From the NCBI RefSeq assembly GCF_002252675.1, contig NZ_NQKY01000023.1:1-48101 (forward strand): a DNA stretch of 48,101 nucleotides. The letters are read 5' to 3'. The notes under the pieces are model-generated. The model saw nothing but the letters and a program-made list of their open reading frames with translations. It was not told the DNA's origin and did no database searches. The DNA comes from Synechococcus sp. BO 8801. Its GTDB lineage: Bacteria > Cyanobacteriota > Cyanobacteriia > PCC-6307 > Cyanobiaceae. Each line of letters opens with the position of its first letter. The stretch's first letter is position 1. The translations under genes were made by a program, and so were the position numbers. Shown one piece after another: positions 27,164-35,396 of the stretch.

Positions 27164-28756
27164 TCACTCAACGACGAATACCGGCTTGACCTGGGCCAGG
27201 CAACGGCTGTCGGGTGATTGCTTCGGGTTGGCCAGAAAGTCTGAAGCGATCTGTGTCACGCAGGCGGCGGCGGCCATCCCCGGCGGCGCAAACAGCGCCC
27301 CATGGCCGACACCGGGGAAGGTGAACACGTAGGCGGTGGTGAAGTTGCTGGCCACGGCTTCGCCGTAGGGGGCTGGTGTGACCGGGTCGTCGCTGCCGTT
27401 CAGCACCAGGGTGGGGATCTGCGGATTGGCATAGACAAAGGGAGGTTTCTGCTCCACCTGGAGCACGTCGCAGGCGTTGTTCACCGCTTCGGCTTCACGC
27501 AGACCCAGGGGGAGCAACTGCGGGTAGGGCGGCGGCAGCACCTGGGAGGGCTGGAGGCGAACCGATCGACCCCGGGCACAGACGACCGTGTGATACATCT
27601 CCCTGGCCCCCCTCGGTTCGAGATCCGACAGGGATTCGGCGATCCAGCCGAAGTTGCCCTGGCTGGCGGCATCAATGAAGCGGGGCAGGGAACTGCCGCG
27701 GGCCGATTCACCGGAATAGGGCCGGGCGAGATAGGGCACGACGCCCGTGATGAACGCGTTGCCGTCGAGCTGGGTAGTGAAGGTCTGCTTGCTGGAGGGA
27801 ATGGTGAGGGTCAGGGGCACGGGCTTCTGGTTGAGCCGATCGACGATCCCCAGAAACGTCGTCTCCAGATTCGGGTAGGCCGCGTTGCACTGTTGGTCCT
27901 GCGCGCAGGCGCGGAACACGTTCCTCAGGGCATAGCTGAAAGTATGACTTGAGGCCAGATTGAAATCCAGATCCGGCCGCACGACGCCATCGAGGATCAC
28001 GCTGCGGAGTTTGGACTTGTGCCTGTCGGCCTGGGCGATGACGTATTGCCCCAGCAACGTGCCGTAGGACACCCCGTAGTAGTTGAAGACCGGATAGCCC
28101 AACGTCTCGACGACGGTGTAGATATCGGCCGCATTCTCGCGGGTGTTGAAGGCGCTGGGATTGATCCCCTGGGCCTTCAGGCGAGCGTTACAGGCCCTGA
28201 TCCAGCTTGGGTCGGTGTAGCTCTGCTTCCCCTGCGCCACAGCGATGGTGTGGGTATTGAGTTCAGGGCAGAACAGGAAAGGCTTGGCGAACCTGGTGCC
28301 CCGCTCTTCCACGAAGATCAGATCACGGCCCTGCAGCAAGGCCGGCAGTTCGGGGTACTTCGGGAGAGCCCCATTGGCAATGTCGCCGATGGTGGAATCC
28401 CCAGGTCCGCCTTGCTCCACGAACAGGGGATCGGCCGCCGGGCTTTTTCCCGTGCTGCGGGTGCGGACCACGCCGAGCTGGATGGTGCGTCCCTGGGGTT
28501 TGGCATGCTGCTCGGGGACGGTGACGTAACCGCAATCCGACTGGGCGGCGATGGCGGCGGGCACGTCGAAGGTCTTGCAGTCGACGGATGTCCATGCCGG
28601 GCCGAACTTGGCCGCAGCTTGCGCTGCATGGCCAGGAGCGGAGCCGCCTGCAGCGACGACAGCTATGGCGAGGAAAGCGAATCGGAAGGTCTGAGTTGAT
28701 GCCAACCACCCATCAAGGGCTTGTTTGGAACGCAAATCAGAACAGTCGTTCTTCAT
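27164..28756 (-). CDS. secreted TAP-like alpha/beta hydrolase (tripeptidyl-aminopeptidase type)
   Basis: The product is 530 residues. A signal-like stretch (FRFAFLAIAVVAAGGSAPGHAAQA) follows an unusually long N-region, so a shorter real start is possible. The oxyanion segment is EQGGPGDST, the nucleophile is the Ser of NYYGVSYGTLLG, the acid lies in NGSDDPVTP and the His in FPGVGHGAL. The DPVTPAPYGEAVA stretch marks the TAP-like C-terminal domain. Relatives release short peptides from the N-terminus of substrates outside the cell. Two Cys pairs (DCKTF/SDCGY, RACAQDQQC) could be disulfides. Confidence 0.9.
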   Translation of the reverse strand: MKNDCSDLRSKQALDGWLASTQTFRFAFLAIAVVAAGGSAPGHAAQAAAKFGPAWTSVDCKTFDVPAAIAAQSDCGYVTVPEQHAKPQGRTIQLGVVRTRSTGKSPAADPLFVEQGGPGDSTIGDIANGALPKYPELPALLQGRDLIFVEERGTRFAKPFLFCPELNTHTIAVAQGKQSYTDPSWIRACNARLKAQGINPSAFNTRENAADIYTVVETLGYPVFNYYGVSYGTLLGQYVIAQADRHKSKLRSVILDGVVRPDLDFNLASSHTFSYALRNVFRACAQDQQCNAAYPNLETTFLGIVDRLNQKPVPLTLTIPSSKQTFTTQLDGNAFITGVVPYLARPYSGESARGSSLPRFIDAASQGNFGWIAESLSDLEPRGAREMYHTVVCARGRSVRLQPSQVLPPPYPQLLPLGLREAEAVNNACDVLQVEQKPPFVYANPQIPTLVLNGSDDPVTPAPYGEAVASNFTTAYVFTFPGVGHGALFAPPGMAAAACVTQIASDFLANPKQSPDSRCLAQVKPVFVVE

Positions 28757-28780
28757 TCGACGTCAAGAACTGATTGGATG

Positions 28781-29632
28781 CTAGCAAGCTTTTTCACGGA
28801 TCTTCCTTGCCCGTGCATCTCCCTGCTTGGAGGGATAGCGAACCGCATGGCGGATCAACCACTGAAGGTCTGCGGAGGCGCCGTCCTGCAACCAACGCTC
28901 ACAGGTGGCATAGACGAGATCCGGATGGTCTTTGGCGATGTCCCCCAGGTGGTTGGCAACGCTGCGGCGGACGTACAGCGATGGATCGTCTTTCAGGGAT
29001 TCAAGGATGGGCAGTGTTGGCCTTGGGTCGGCAATAAACGAGGCAATACGTTTGCCCCATGGGAGCCTTGGGCGCGTCCCCTCGCTGCAGAGGCGCCGCA
29101 CATGCGGGTTAGGGTCGGCAATCCACTGGCCCACCTGCTCCAGCGTGCGCTCTTGCTGCTGGATCAGGAACGTGCGGATGGCAAACTCCGCCGTGAATCG
29201 CATGGTCAACGCATGCAAAGCCAGCATTGACGCCACAAAAGGGTCGTTGCCGCTGTTGTGTTGTTCATGCTGCCCATATTCAGAAACGAAGAAACTGTGG
29301 GGAAGATAGAAAAAGCCTGCCACGCCCAAGTCTTCTGTGTCTGACTTCTCCGGCGTCAAGGACGCCATGAGAACCCTGATCGCCTCCTCATAGTTCCCAG
29401 GCAGGAATTCGTGGAGCGCCTTGGCGATGTGCAAACCGCGCTGCATGATGGCCAACGGTTCAAGGCCGGCCAATGCGGATTCACAGAATCGGCTGGCCGG
29501 GAAGTATGCATCGACGTACTGAATATTCTGCGCCAGACACTCAATGGCCTCCTGACCCAGCAGGAGCTTCAGAGGCGTGCCCTTCTGAATGGATCGCGGT
29601 GCTGAAGGGATGGTGGGTCCTTGAGGCGCCAT
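28781..29632 (-). CDS. DNA alkylation repair (AlkD-like) HEAT-repeat protein
   Basis: The 283-residue product from the ATG at 29632 is all helical. The C-terminal half contains HEAT-like repeats: QWIADPNPHVRRLCSEGTRP, then ILESLKDDPSLYVRRSVANH and LGDIAKDHPDLV. It ends in LQWLIRHAVRYPSKQGDARA, the segment typical of AlkC/AlkD-like glycosylases that excise bulky N-alkylated bases. The start follows AGGA and lies 7 bases after the hydrolase stop, so the two genes are co-transcribed. GC is lower than in the flanking backbone, which suggests transfer. Confidence 0.85.
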   Translation of the reverse strand: MAPQGPTIPSAPRSIQKGTPLKLLLGQEAIECLAQNIQYVDAYFPASRFCESALAGLEPLAIMQRGLHIAKALHEFLPGNYEEAIRVLMASLTPEKSDTEDLGVAGFFYLPHSFFVSEYGQHEQHNSGNDPFVASMLALHALTMRFTAEFAIRTFLIQQQERTLEQVGQWIADPNPHVRRLCSEGTRPRLPWGKRIASFIADPRPTLPILESLKDDPSLYVRRSVANHLGDIAKDHPDLVYATCERWLQDGASADLQWLIRHAVRYPSKQGDARARKIREKAC

Positions 29633-29639
29633 GGAGGTC

Positions 29640-30584
29640 CTATCCATGCCCATGGCCATCGAGATCGCTGGCCACCTGAGCCAGGATCTCGTTGGCATGG
29701 CTGAGGGCAATGAAATGGCCTCCGCCGCTGATGGAATGCCAGATGGCTCCGGGGGTTTGGTCCGCCACCGTCCTGTTGATGGGTTCAGGCACCAGTTTGT
29801 CATCCGTTCCCTGCCAGAAATGCACCGGACGCGTCACTGTGGTCAAGTCGAAGGGCCAGGCCTCGTAGAGCATCGTGGCGTCAGCGACCAGTCCCTCGGC
29901 ACCCTGACGAAAACACTCACGCGATGCCTCCAGAAAAGATTGGCAGACTCCCTCATCGGACAGCACCTCCTGATCAGAGGCACCAATCGACTTCTTCAGC
30001 GCCTGTAGATAGCTGGCCTCAAAGCGCGTCGCACTCAACCCCAGAAGTTCATACATGAGCCTGAAGCCAGGGTGGAAGTGCAACGCCAGGCGCCCCCCAA
30101 GCGCATCAACGCTGCTTTGGTATTTCGCGGCCCAGTTAGCTCCAAACGTTCCGTAGCTGGCACCGGCGATGCAGCTGACATGGGCCAGACGGGCAGGATC
30201 CAGGTAGGCGGCGGCGGCAAGTGCCCACGGGCCCCCTTCCGACCAGCCGGTCACCGCGAAATGCTGGGCACCGAACGATTCGGCCAGGGCCAGGAGGTCA
30301 TTGGCCCATGACGCGAAGCTGCGGCCAGGCTGAGGGTCAGACCCACCGATGCCAGGCCGATCCACACAGACCAACCTCAGCCCATGGGCCCTTGCAGCCG
30401 TAGCGAAGAGATTCGCCTCCAAACGGCTGGAGGGCCCTCCGTGGTTATGGATGACCAACGGTCCAGAGTTGTCGCCGGTTTCCAGATAGGCAAGGGTTCG
30501 GCTGCCAACCCGGAGGCTTCCTTCACGTGCCAACTGTACGTCCTCTTTGGAGGTTATCCAGGCCGGCAGCATAACCTGAGCCAT
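29640..30584 (-). CDS. alpha/beta hydrolase
   Basis: The 314-residue product from the ATG at 30584 has an HNHGGPSSRLE oxyanion loop, the cap-lead VCVDRPGIGGSD, the nucleophile in TGWSEGGPWALA, the acid in FWQGTDDKLVP and the His in SGGGHFIAL. No signal peptide is seen, so it is probably cytoplasmic. The enzyme class (esterase, epoxide hydrolase or lactonase) cannot be told. It is in an operon with the AlkD-like gene and starts 230 bases from the divergent diguanylate cyclase gene. Confidence 0.9.
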   Translation of the reverse strand: MAQVMLPAWITSKEDVQLAREGSLRVGSRTLAYLETGDNSGPLVIHNHGGPSSRLEANLFATAARAHGLRLVCVDRPGIGGSDPQPGRSFASWANDLLALAESFGAQHFAVTGWSEGGPWALAAAAYLDPARLAHVSCIAGASYGTFGANWAAKYQSSVDALGGRLALHFHPGFRLMYELLGLSATRFEASYLQALKKSIGASDQEVLSDEGVCQSFLEASRECFRQGAEGLVADATMLYEAWPFDLTTVTRPVHFWQGTDDKLVPEPINRTVADQTPGAIWHSISGGGHFIALSHANEILAQVASDLDGHGHG

Positions 30585-30814
30585 TGCCGTTGCAGAAGGG
30601 CCTGACAATGCAGGAGCCTTGCGAGGTCGATTGATGTCACGCTTGCGACAGAAACAAACCGGCTGAATAGAGCCGCGAACGATCACCACCGACTCTAATC
30701 AAAACATCACAGCATTCTCCGCCCCGATGATTTATGCTGTAGCGATCGTACTCAGGGCTACATGACGCCGGTCTTTTTCTCTGCCTCCTTTCATTCGCCA
30801 ACTGATTCTTGGCC

Positions 30815-31597
30815 ATGACAACGGCCGCCCCTGGCACTCAAACAGCAAAGACCTGGCGAAACGCAGTCTTCGGCATGGGGCGTTATCGCTCCGTACTCGC
30901 GATCACGTTGTTCTCTGTTCTGATGTCAGTCATGATTACTGGAGTAATCATGACTGTGTTTTGGTGGGAGGGAAGGGATGTCCTTCTGAAGTCATTACTG
31001 ATTGGCGCCATTGTTCCCGGAATCGTTGCGCCTTTAGCAAGCAGTTTCGCTGTCAGGCTCTTACTTGAGCTGGAGGATCTACAAACCCAGCTCTTAGAGA
31101 TGGTCAACCGCGACCCCCTAACGAAGGTGTACAGTCGACGCTATCTTCTGGACTGCCTCGAGATCGAGCCAGAAAGAACTCTGCACGCTGATGAGCCAAT
31201 GTCGCTGCTAATTCTTGATGTTGATAATTTCAAGTCAGTCAACGATTGCCATGGGCACATCAATGGAGATATCGTCCTGAAGAAGATTGCTCAAGTTTGT
31301 GAATCCACCCTCCGCCCCCATGATGTCATTGCACGTTTCGGTGGCGAAGAGTTTGTCGTCCTTCTTCCGAACACACCCTTGCCAGAGGCGTGCACTGTCG
31401 CTGAACGGATTCGAGAGAGCGTGGCCAATTCCACCATTGAACTGACCTCTGGAGAATTAATTCGCAGCACGGTCAGCATTGGCATCAGCCCATTTATCCC
31501 ACCAGACCCAAAGTGCATCAACCTGCTGTCAAGAGCAGACAAGGGATTATACAAGGCAAAAGAAAACGGTCGCAATCAGTGGGCGATCGCAGACTAG
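30815..31597 (+). CDS. membrane-bound diguanylate cyclase (GGDEF domain)
   Basis: The 260-residue product makes cyclic di-GMP from two GTP. Two membrane helices (about 26-50 and 58-83) tie it to the membrane, with almost no sensor loop between. The GGDEF domain begins at NRDPLTKVYSRRYL, and the active site is GGEEF (176-180), a functional variant. An RPHD inhibitory site lies exactly five residues upstream, so product feedback is likely. The ATG at 30815 is used; a TTG two codons up is possible. The 30585-30814 gap holds the divergent promoters. Confidence 0.95.
   Translation: MTTAAPGTQTAKTWRNAVFGMGRYRSVLAITLFSVLMSVMITGVIMTVFWWEGRDVLLKSLLIGAIVPGIVAPLASSFAVRLLLELEDLQTQLLEMVNRDPLTKVYSRRYLLDCLEIEPERTLHADEPMSLLILDVDNFKSVNDCHGHINGDIVLKKIAQVCESTLRPHDVIARFGGEEFVVLLPNTPLPEACTVAERIRESVANSTIELTSGELIRSTVSIGISPFIPPDPKCINLLSRADKGLYKAKENGRNQWAIAD
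30927..30956. repeat. 30-bp palindrome inside the diguanylate cyclase gene
   Basis: Arms of 14 bases (30927-30940 and 30943-30956), CAGTCATGATTACT and its exact complement, enclose GG. It lies in the codons of the first membrane helix (SVMITGVIMTV). A perfect 14-bp arm inside a coding region is unlikely by chance and may be a regulator site or a small inserted repeat. Confidence 0.8.
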
Positions 31598-31653
31598 CGC
31601 CTCCACTCAACAGCGAGCATTAGTCAAGCGATTCAGTTGTGCATAAGCGTGGT

Positions 31654-33096
31654 TCACTTGACTTCTGTCAAGCGTGGCAGCTTCCATGTCCCCTTAAGGA
31701 CTGGATCCTTAGGGCCATACAAGCGCGCCACAAAGAAGAAGGGACCAGCTGGCGCAGTCAACCAATTCGAGGCTTTGTCCGCTCCTGGATTCTCGCTCTG
31801 GATATAGATCTCCAGGGATCCATCAGGTCCAAGCTTCAGGCCGGATGTGCGATCACCGATCGAATAGCGTTGGATGGGATTCTCCACAAGCAGGCGTTCC
31901 GGCAGCTTGTACATCGTCACCGACCAGAACTCCGTCACCGGTGGCAGCTGGCCCGGTTCGAATCGCAGCACCCATCGCTTGCGCCCATCAAGCACCTGGC
32001 CGTCGGGGCCGGTCTGCTGGGTGGCATAGAAGGCCTCTTCACTGCTGTTGCCATAGATCCCCAGCATCGCTCCCATCGAGCGGAAGGTGAGGTAATCAGA
32101 CCCCAGTTGCTGTCTGCTGCCGAAGAATCCCTGGGAGCTGGTCTGTTGTTGGGCCTTGGCCTTGAGCTCCTGGCTGGCCTCGGCCACCCCTTCCTCCAGG
32201 GCGGTGCGGAGCTTCGGGTCCAGCTTGGCCGGATCAAAGGGCAGGCCGGGGCCGATGCCGATGCGGGCGAACCGGGCACGCATCGGCAGCTCCGATGGCA
32301 CGGCGGGCATGAACGGCAACAGGGCGTTGAGGTAGGTGATGAAGCCGATCCCCTCGGCTTTGGAGGCATCCCAGGCGGGCCAGGCCACCGCTGGGGCAGG
32401 CGTTGGCGCCGGTTGGCCTGTGAAGCGCGACAGGGGCGTGAACACGTATTGGCCCTGGATCGCCTTCAGGGCGGGGATGTCATCGGGCCCGTTCAACTGG
32501 GTGCGGGTGAGGGTGCCGACGAAGTCGGTTTCGGCGCGGAACACCTTGGTGATGCCCTTCGGCACCGTGCCCTTCCAGCGGGGTCCCGCGAACAGATAGG
32601 TGCCGGCCCCGCGGCCGGTGGAACGCACGCCGGTGTAGGCGAAGTTGTGGGTGTAAAGGTCAAACCACTGGTTGACGTAGTAGCGGGGTGCCGGCACCGC
32701 GGGCAGCGACAGCACGATCGGCTCGGTTCGCAGATCCAGCCAGGCCCAGGAGTAGGGCGTGTCGTTGTTGGGGGTGACGATGTCCTTGTCGGCCGGGGTG
32801 GCGGAGCGGCTGTAGTGGCGGAAGCGGTCGAAGCCACCCACGTAGCCCGGGAACGCCTTGTTCTGGGTCTGGTTCCAGAGGGTCTGGTAGCCCTGCAGGG
32901 GGGCATAGGCGTAGAGCCAGGCCTCCTTGGCGATGGCGCGGGCTTCGGCGGGGCTGGGCGCTTTGGCCTGGCTCGCTGAGCTGGCGACTGGTGCCGAACC
33001 CGGTGTCGCGGCCAGGGAACCCAGGGGAGTCAGCGGCAGAGCGGCGATGAGGGCGGCGATCAAGGCGGCCGCTGGTCGGCTGGGGGTCGGGACCAT
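31654..33096 (-). CDS. DUF1254/DUF1214 exported protein (copy 2)
   Basis: The 480-residue product has a signal peptide (AALIAALIAALPLTPLGSLAA). The DUF1254 part has EAWLYAYAPLQGYQTLWNQT, VTPNNDTPYSWAWLDLRTEP and PRYYVNQWFDLYTHNF. The DUF1214 part near the end contains FWSVTMYKLPERLLV and NPIQRYSIGDR. The function of this family is not known to me. It lies 56 bases after a second, related gene in the same direction. Two copies side by side suggest duplication and perhaps a two-subunit complex. Confidence 0.9.
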   Translation of the reverse strand: MVPTPSRPAAALIAALIAALPLTPLGSLAATPGSAPVASSASQAKAPSPAEARAIAKEAWLYAYAPLQGYQTLWNQTQNKAFPGYVGGFDRFRHYSRSATPADKDIVTPNNDTPYSWAWLDLRTEPIVLSLPAVPAPRYYVNQWFDLYTHNFAYTGVRSTGRGAGTYLFAGPRWKGTVPKGITKVFRAETDFVGTLTRTQLNGPDDIPALKAIQGQYVFTPLSRFTGQPAPTPAPAVAWPAWDASKAEGIGFITYLNALLPFMPAVPSELPMRARFARIGIGPGLPFDPAKLDPKLRTALEEGVAEASQELKAKAQQQTSSQGFFGSRQQLGSDYLTFRSMGAMLGIYGNSSEEAFYATQQTGPDGQVLDGRKRWVLRFEPGQLPPVTEFWSVTMYKLPERLLVENPIQRYSIGDRTSGLKLGPDGSLEIYIQSENPGADKASNWLTAPAGPFFFVARLYGPKDPVLKGTWKLPRLTEVK

Positions 33097-33152
33097 CGTG
33101 TTGGCTGTGAAGGACGTGGGTACGGAGGGCGGCTGTCAGGCGGAGGGTTGCC

Positions 33153-34631
33153 TCAGGGCTTGAGCGCTTCGATGTCGTTCAGCTGCCAGGCCTTGCTGAA
33201 GTAGGCCTCGGTGGGGCCGTAGAAGCGGAAGTAGGCGAACCAGCCCTTGCCCGGGGTGGTCTTGATCCAGTTGGCGGCACCGGCGGGCCGCACCGGGCCA
33301 AAGGTCACATCCACCGAGCCATCGGCGTTGGTGACCAGATCCGGCTTGCGGGAGCTGAGGTCAGCGGCACCCTGGTCGGTGATGAGCGGGCCGCGGCTGA
33401 GGTTGTCGTAGAGGGTGATCGACCAGAACTGCTTCACCGGCGCGCCCGACGGCACGCGCATCCGGTAGGTGCGGCCGCCATCGAGCCAGCGGCCCTTGGC
33501 ATCTTTGGAGGCCTCCAGGTACACCTGGCCAAAGCCAACGATCCGCCCCTGCATCCCCGCCGACATGCCGATCGCCTCGTAGAACCAGGAGCTGCGCTCG
33601 TCGAGCTGCACCCGGCGCCGGTCGGGGGTTTCCTGGTCGAGGTCGAACAGCACCGCGTACTCCCAGTGCTTGCCGGGGTACACCGTGGCGCCGGGGATTC
33701 GCTTGTCGTAGGCGATGGTGCGGGCCATCAGATCGCCCACCCGGGCGGCCTCCGTGAGCACCTTGGCCTGGCGGGCATCCGGTTGGAAGGGCTGGCCAGG
33801 GGTGATCCCCAGAGGAGCGAGCATCCCGAACAGCATGCGGTCGCGGGGGGCCACCGGCTCGTTGGCATAGAGCTCGCTCAGCAGCCGCCAGTAATTGAGG
33901 TCGGCGGGCTGGGCCGACTGCCAGGGGCGACCAGCCACCGGGACATAGGCGTTCGTGGGCGGGTTGTCCCGCTGGTTCCAGCCGTAGAGCCGGTGGCGGC
34001 GCACGGTGGCTTCGGCCACGGCCTTGTCGGGATCAAGGCCTCGGGTGCCGAACCAGATCTGGTTGCTGGGGGAACGCACCAGTCGGTAACCGGGGGCCAC
34101 CGGCTCGGGGCTGCCGGGGGGCAGGATCAGATACTTGCCACCGGCGCCCTTGTCGGGTCCCGTCTGGCCCATGTCGGTGATCGGCTGTTGCCAGATGTCC
34201 ATCACCCCGCCGGCGGTGAGCCCGGCGGGCACCTCGATCACCAACGGGCCCTGCTTGGCCAGATCCCAGAAGCTGAAGGCGTAGAGGGTGGTGATGTTGG
34301 GGGTGAGCATCCCCGCCTTGTCCTTCAGGGTCTGGTAGAGCACCACATCGCCGTTGCGGGCGCCGAAGGTTTTGGCCTGGGCGTCGTAGAGCGCCTTGAA
34401 GCCCACGGCCGGCAGGGCCCAGAGGTAAGCCTGGGTGGCGCGCTGGAAGTCGAGCTCGTCGTAGAGCCTGGCAGCGGTGGCCTTGGTGGGGTAGCCGTTC
34501 TCCAGTTGAAGAACCCCAAGCCTTGTCTGTTGGACATCAGCTGCTGCGGGCTGCTTAGCCTGCACGCCACTGAAGAAGCTGATACCGGCCAGGGAGGCGA
34601 TCAACAGCTTCCGAAAGAGGTTGAGCTTCAC
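33153..34631 (-). CDS. DUF1254/DUF1214 exported protein (copy 1)
   Basis: The 492-residue product begins with a signal peptide (KLLIASLAGISFFSGVQA). DUF1254 features are RATQAYLWALPAVGFKALYD and LTPNITTLYAFSFWDLAKQG. DUF1214 features are FWSITLYDNLSRGPLI and NWIKTTPGKGWFAYFRFYGP near the end. It diverges from the second copy except for these motifs, so the duplication is old. GC matches the genome backbone. Its start is 38 bases from the stop of the low-GC redoxin gene, which marks the edge of the cassette region. Confidence 0.9.
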   Translation of the reverse strand: MKLNLFRKLLIASLAGISFFSGVQAKQPAAADVQQTRLGVLQLENGYPTKATAARLYDELDFQRATQAYLWALPAVGFKALYDAQAKTFGARNGDVVLYQTLKDKAGMLTPNITTLYAFSFWDLAKQGPLVIEVPAGLTAGGVMDIWQQPITDMGQTGPDKGAGGKYLILPPGSPEPVAPGYRLVRSPSNQIWFGTRGLDPDKAVAEATVRRHRLYGWNQRDNPPTNAYVPVAGRPWQSAQPADLNYWRLLSELYANEPVAPRDRMLFGMLAPLGITPGQPFQPDARQAKVLTEAARVGDLMARTIAYDKRIPGATVYPGKHWEYAVLFDLDQETPDRRRVQLDERSSWFYEAIGMSAGMQGRIVGFGQVYLEASKDAKGRWLDGGRTYRMRVPSGAPVKQFWSITLYDNLSRGPLITDQGAADLSSRKPDLVTNADGSVDVTFGPVRPAGAANWIKTTPGKGWFAYFRFYGPTEAYFSKAWQLNDIEALKP

Positions 34632-34669
34632 GGAGTTATGTCAGCAATCAACCCTAGCCGCTCGTTCAG

Positions 34670-35263
34670 CTACGGCCCAGCCAACCCCGCTGCAGCGCTG
34701 GGTTGGGCGTCAGACTGGAGCCACAAGATGACGTCATCGGCGTTGCGATCAGGAGGAAACACCGGATAGAACACTTTCCGAATCTTGCCGTCCTCGGCGA
34801 TGAGCGTGAGCCGCTTGAACAGCTCCATGCCCGCGACGGAGAAAGTCGGCAGCCGCAGCGCACCCTTCAGAAGGAGCGCACTGTCGCTCAACAGTAGGAA
34901 GGGGAGATGCAGACGCTCCCGGGCCTCACGCTGATACTCGGTTGTCTGAGCACTCAATCCGAAGACTCCCGTTTCAAGCTCCTTGAGTTCGCCATAGTGG
35001 TCTCGAAAGCTACAGGACTGGGGGGTGCAACCTCGCGCACCGGGGATGCCATTCCATCCATCCGGCAAGGGCACATCGGGGCGCCCGGTCATCGGATAGA
35101 CGTAGATGACAAAACGGCCCTTCAACTCGCCCAGGTTGACGGCACCGCCGTCCGTGGCATGGAGCACGACACTCGGTAGAACGGACCCTTCAAGGTGCGC
35201 TGCCGCACCATCATCAACCGGGCGGGGCAAGTCGGATGGTAGCTGGGACAGATTGGTACTCAT
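34670..35263 (-). CDS. redoxin / AhpC-TSA family peroxiredoxin-like protein, probable last cassette gene
   Basis: The 197-residue thioredoxin-fold protein has GRFVIYVYPMTGRPDVPLPD and the redox pair GARGCTPQSC (Cys79, Cys84), then SFRDHYGELKEL, VFGLSAQTTEYQREA and FLLLSDS, the pattern of the atypical two-Cys redoxin family. It likely reduces peroxides or acts as a thiol oxidoreductase. Its ATG lies 21 bases after the core end of an attC-like site. The last 12 or so residues (QPSAAAGLAGP) are coded by a palindromic sequence and may have been added by the junction. Confidence 0.9.
   Translation of the reverse strand: MSTNLSQLPSDLPRPVDDGAAAHLEGSVLPSVVLHATDGGAVNLGELKGRFVIYVYPMTGRPDVPLPDGWNGIPGARGCTPQSCSFRDHYGELKELETGVFGLSAQTTEYQREARERLHLPFLLLSDSALLLKGALRLPTFSVAGMELFKRLTLIAEDGKIRKVFYPVFPPDRNADDVILWLQSDAQPSAAAGLAGP
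34675..34708. repeat. imperfect palindrome at the end of the redoxin gene
   Basis: 34 bases from GCCCAG to TTGGGC, with a perfect CGCTGCAGCG centre. It has GCCCA/TGGGC ends and AAC/GTT triplets like a much shortened attC site, but it is far shorter than normal ones and lies within the coding sequence. It may be a collapsed site or a terminator-like stem. Confidence 0.35.
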
Positions 35264-35268
35264 GCAAC

Positions 35269-35282
35269 CTCATCTAGATGAG
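35269..35282. promoter_or_regulatory. 14-bp perfect palindrome upstream of the redoxin gene
   Basis: CTCATCTAGATGAG is fully self-complementary and sits between the redoxin ATG (35263) and the attC-like site at 35285. Its place just before the start suits an operator, or a stem that covers the ribosome site. No regulator can be named. Confidence 0.4.
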
Positions 35283-35284
35283 AC

Positions 35285-35387
35285 GCCCAACATTCGGGAT
35301 CACCTGGCCAAAAAGAGTTGAGATAAAGCCTGTACCAAAGCCACATTGTCATATGGGTGGCGGATCAGGTGGATGGCGCTGTTAGGC
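35285..35387 (-). repeat. attC-like site C (103 nt)
   Basis: On the + strand it runs from GCCCAAC (35285) to GTTAGGC (35381-35387), both perfect for the RYYYAAC and GTTRRRY consensus. The arms ATCACCTGG and GGATCAGGTGGATGG pair with two bulged bases on one side. It lies 9 bases after the DUF3465 stop and 21 bases before the redoxin start. Confidence 0.75.
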
Positions 35388-35396
35388 GACATGGCT

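Noticed and set aside
31583..31590. GCGATCGC (HIP1) octamer
   Set aside because: I noticed only this one exact copy, so it is not an enriched repeat as in other cyanobacteria.
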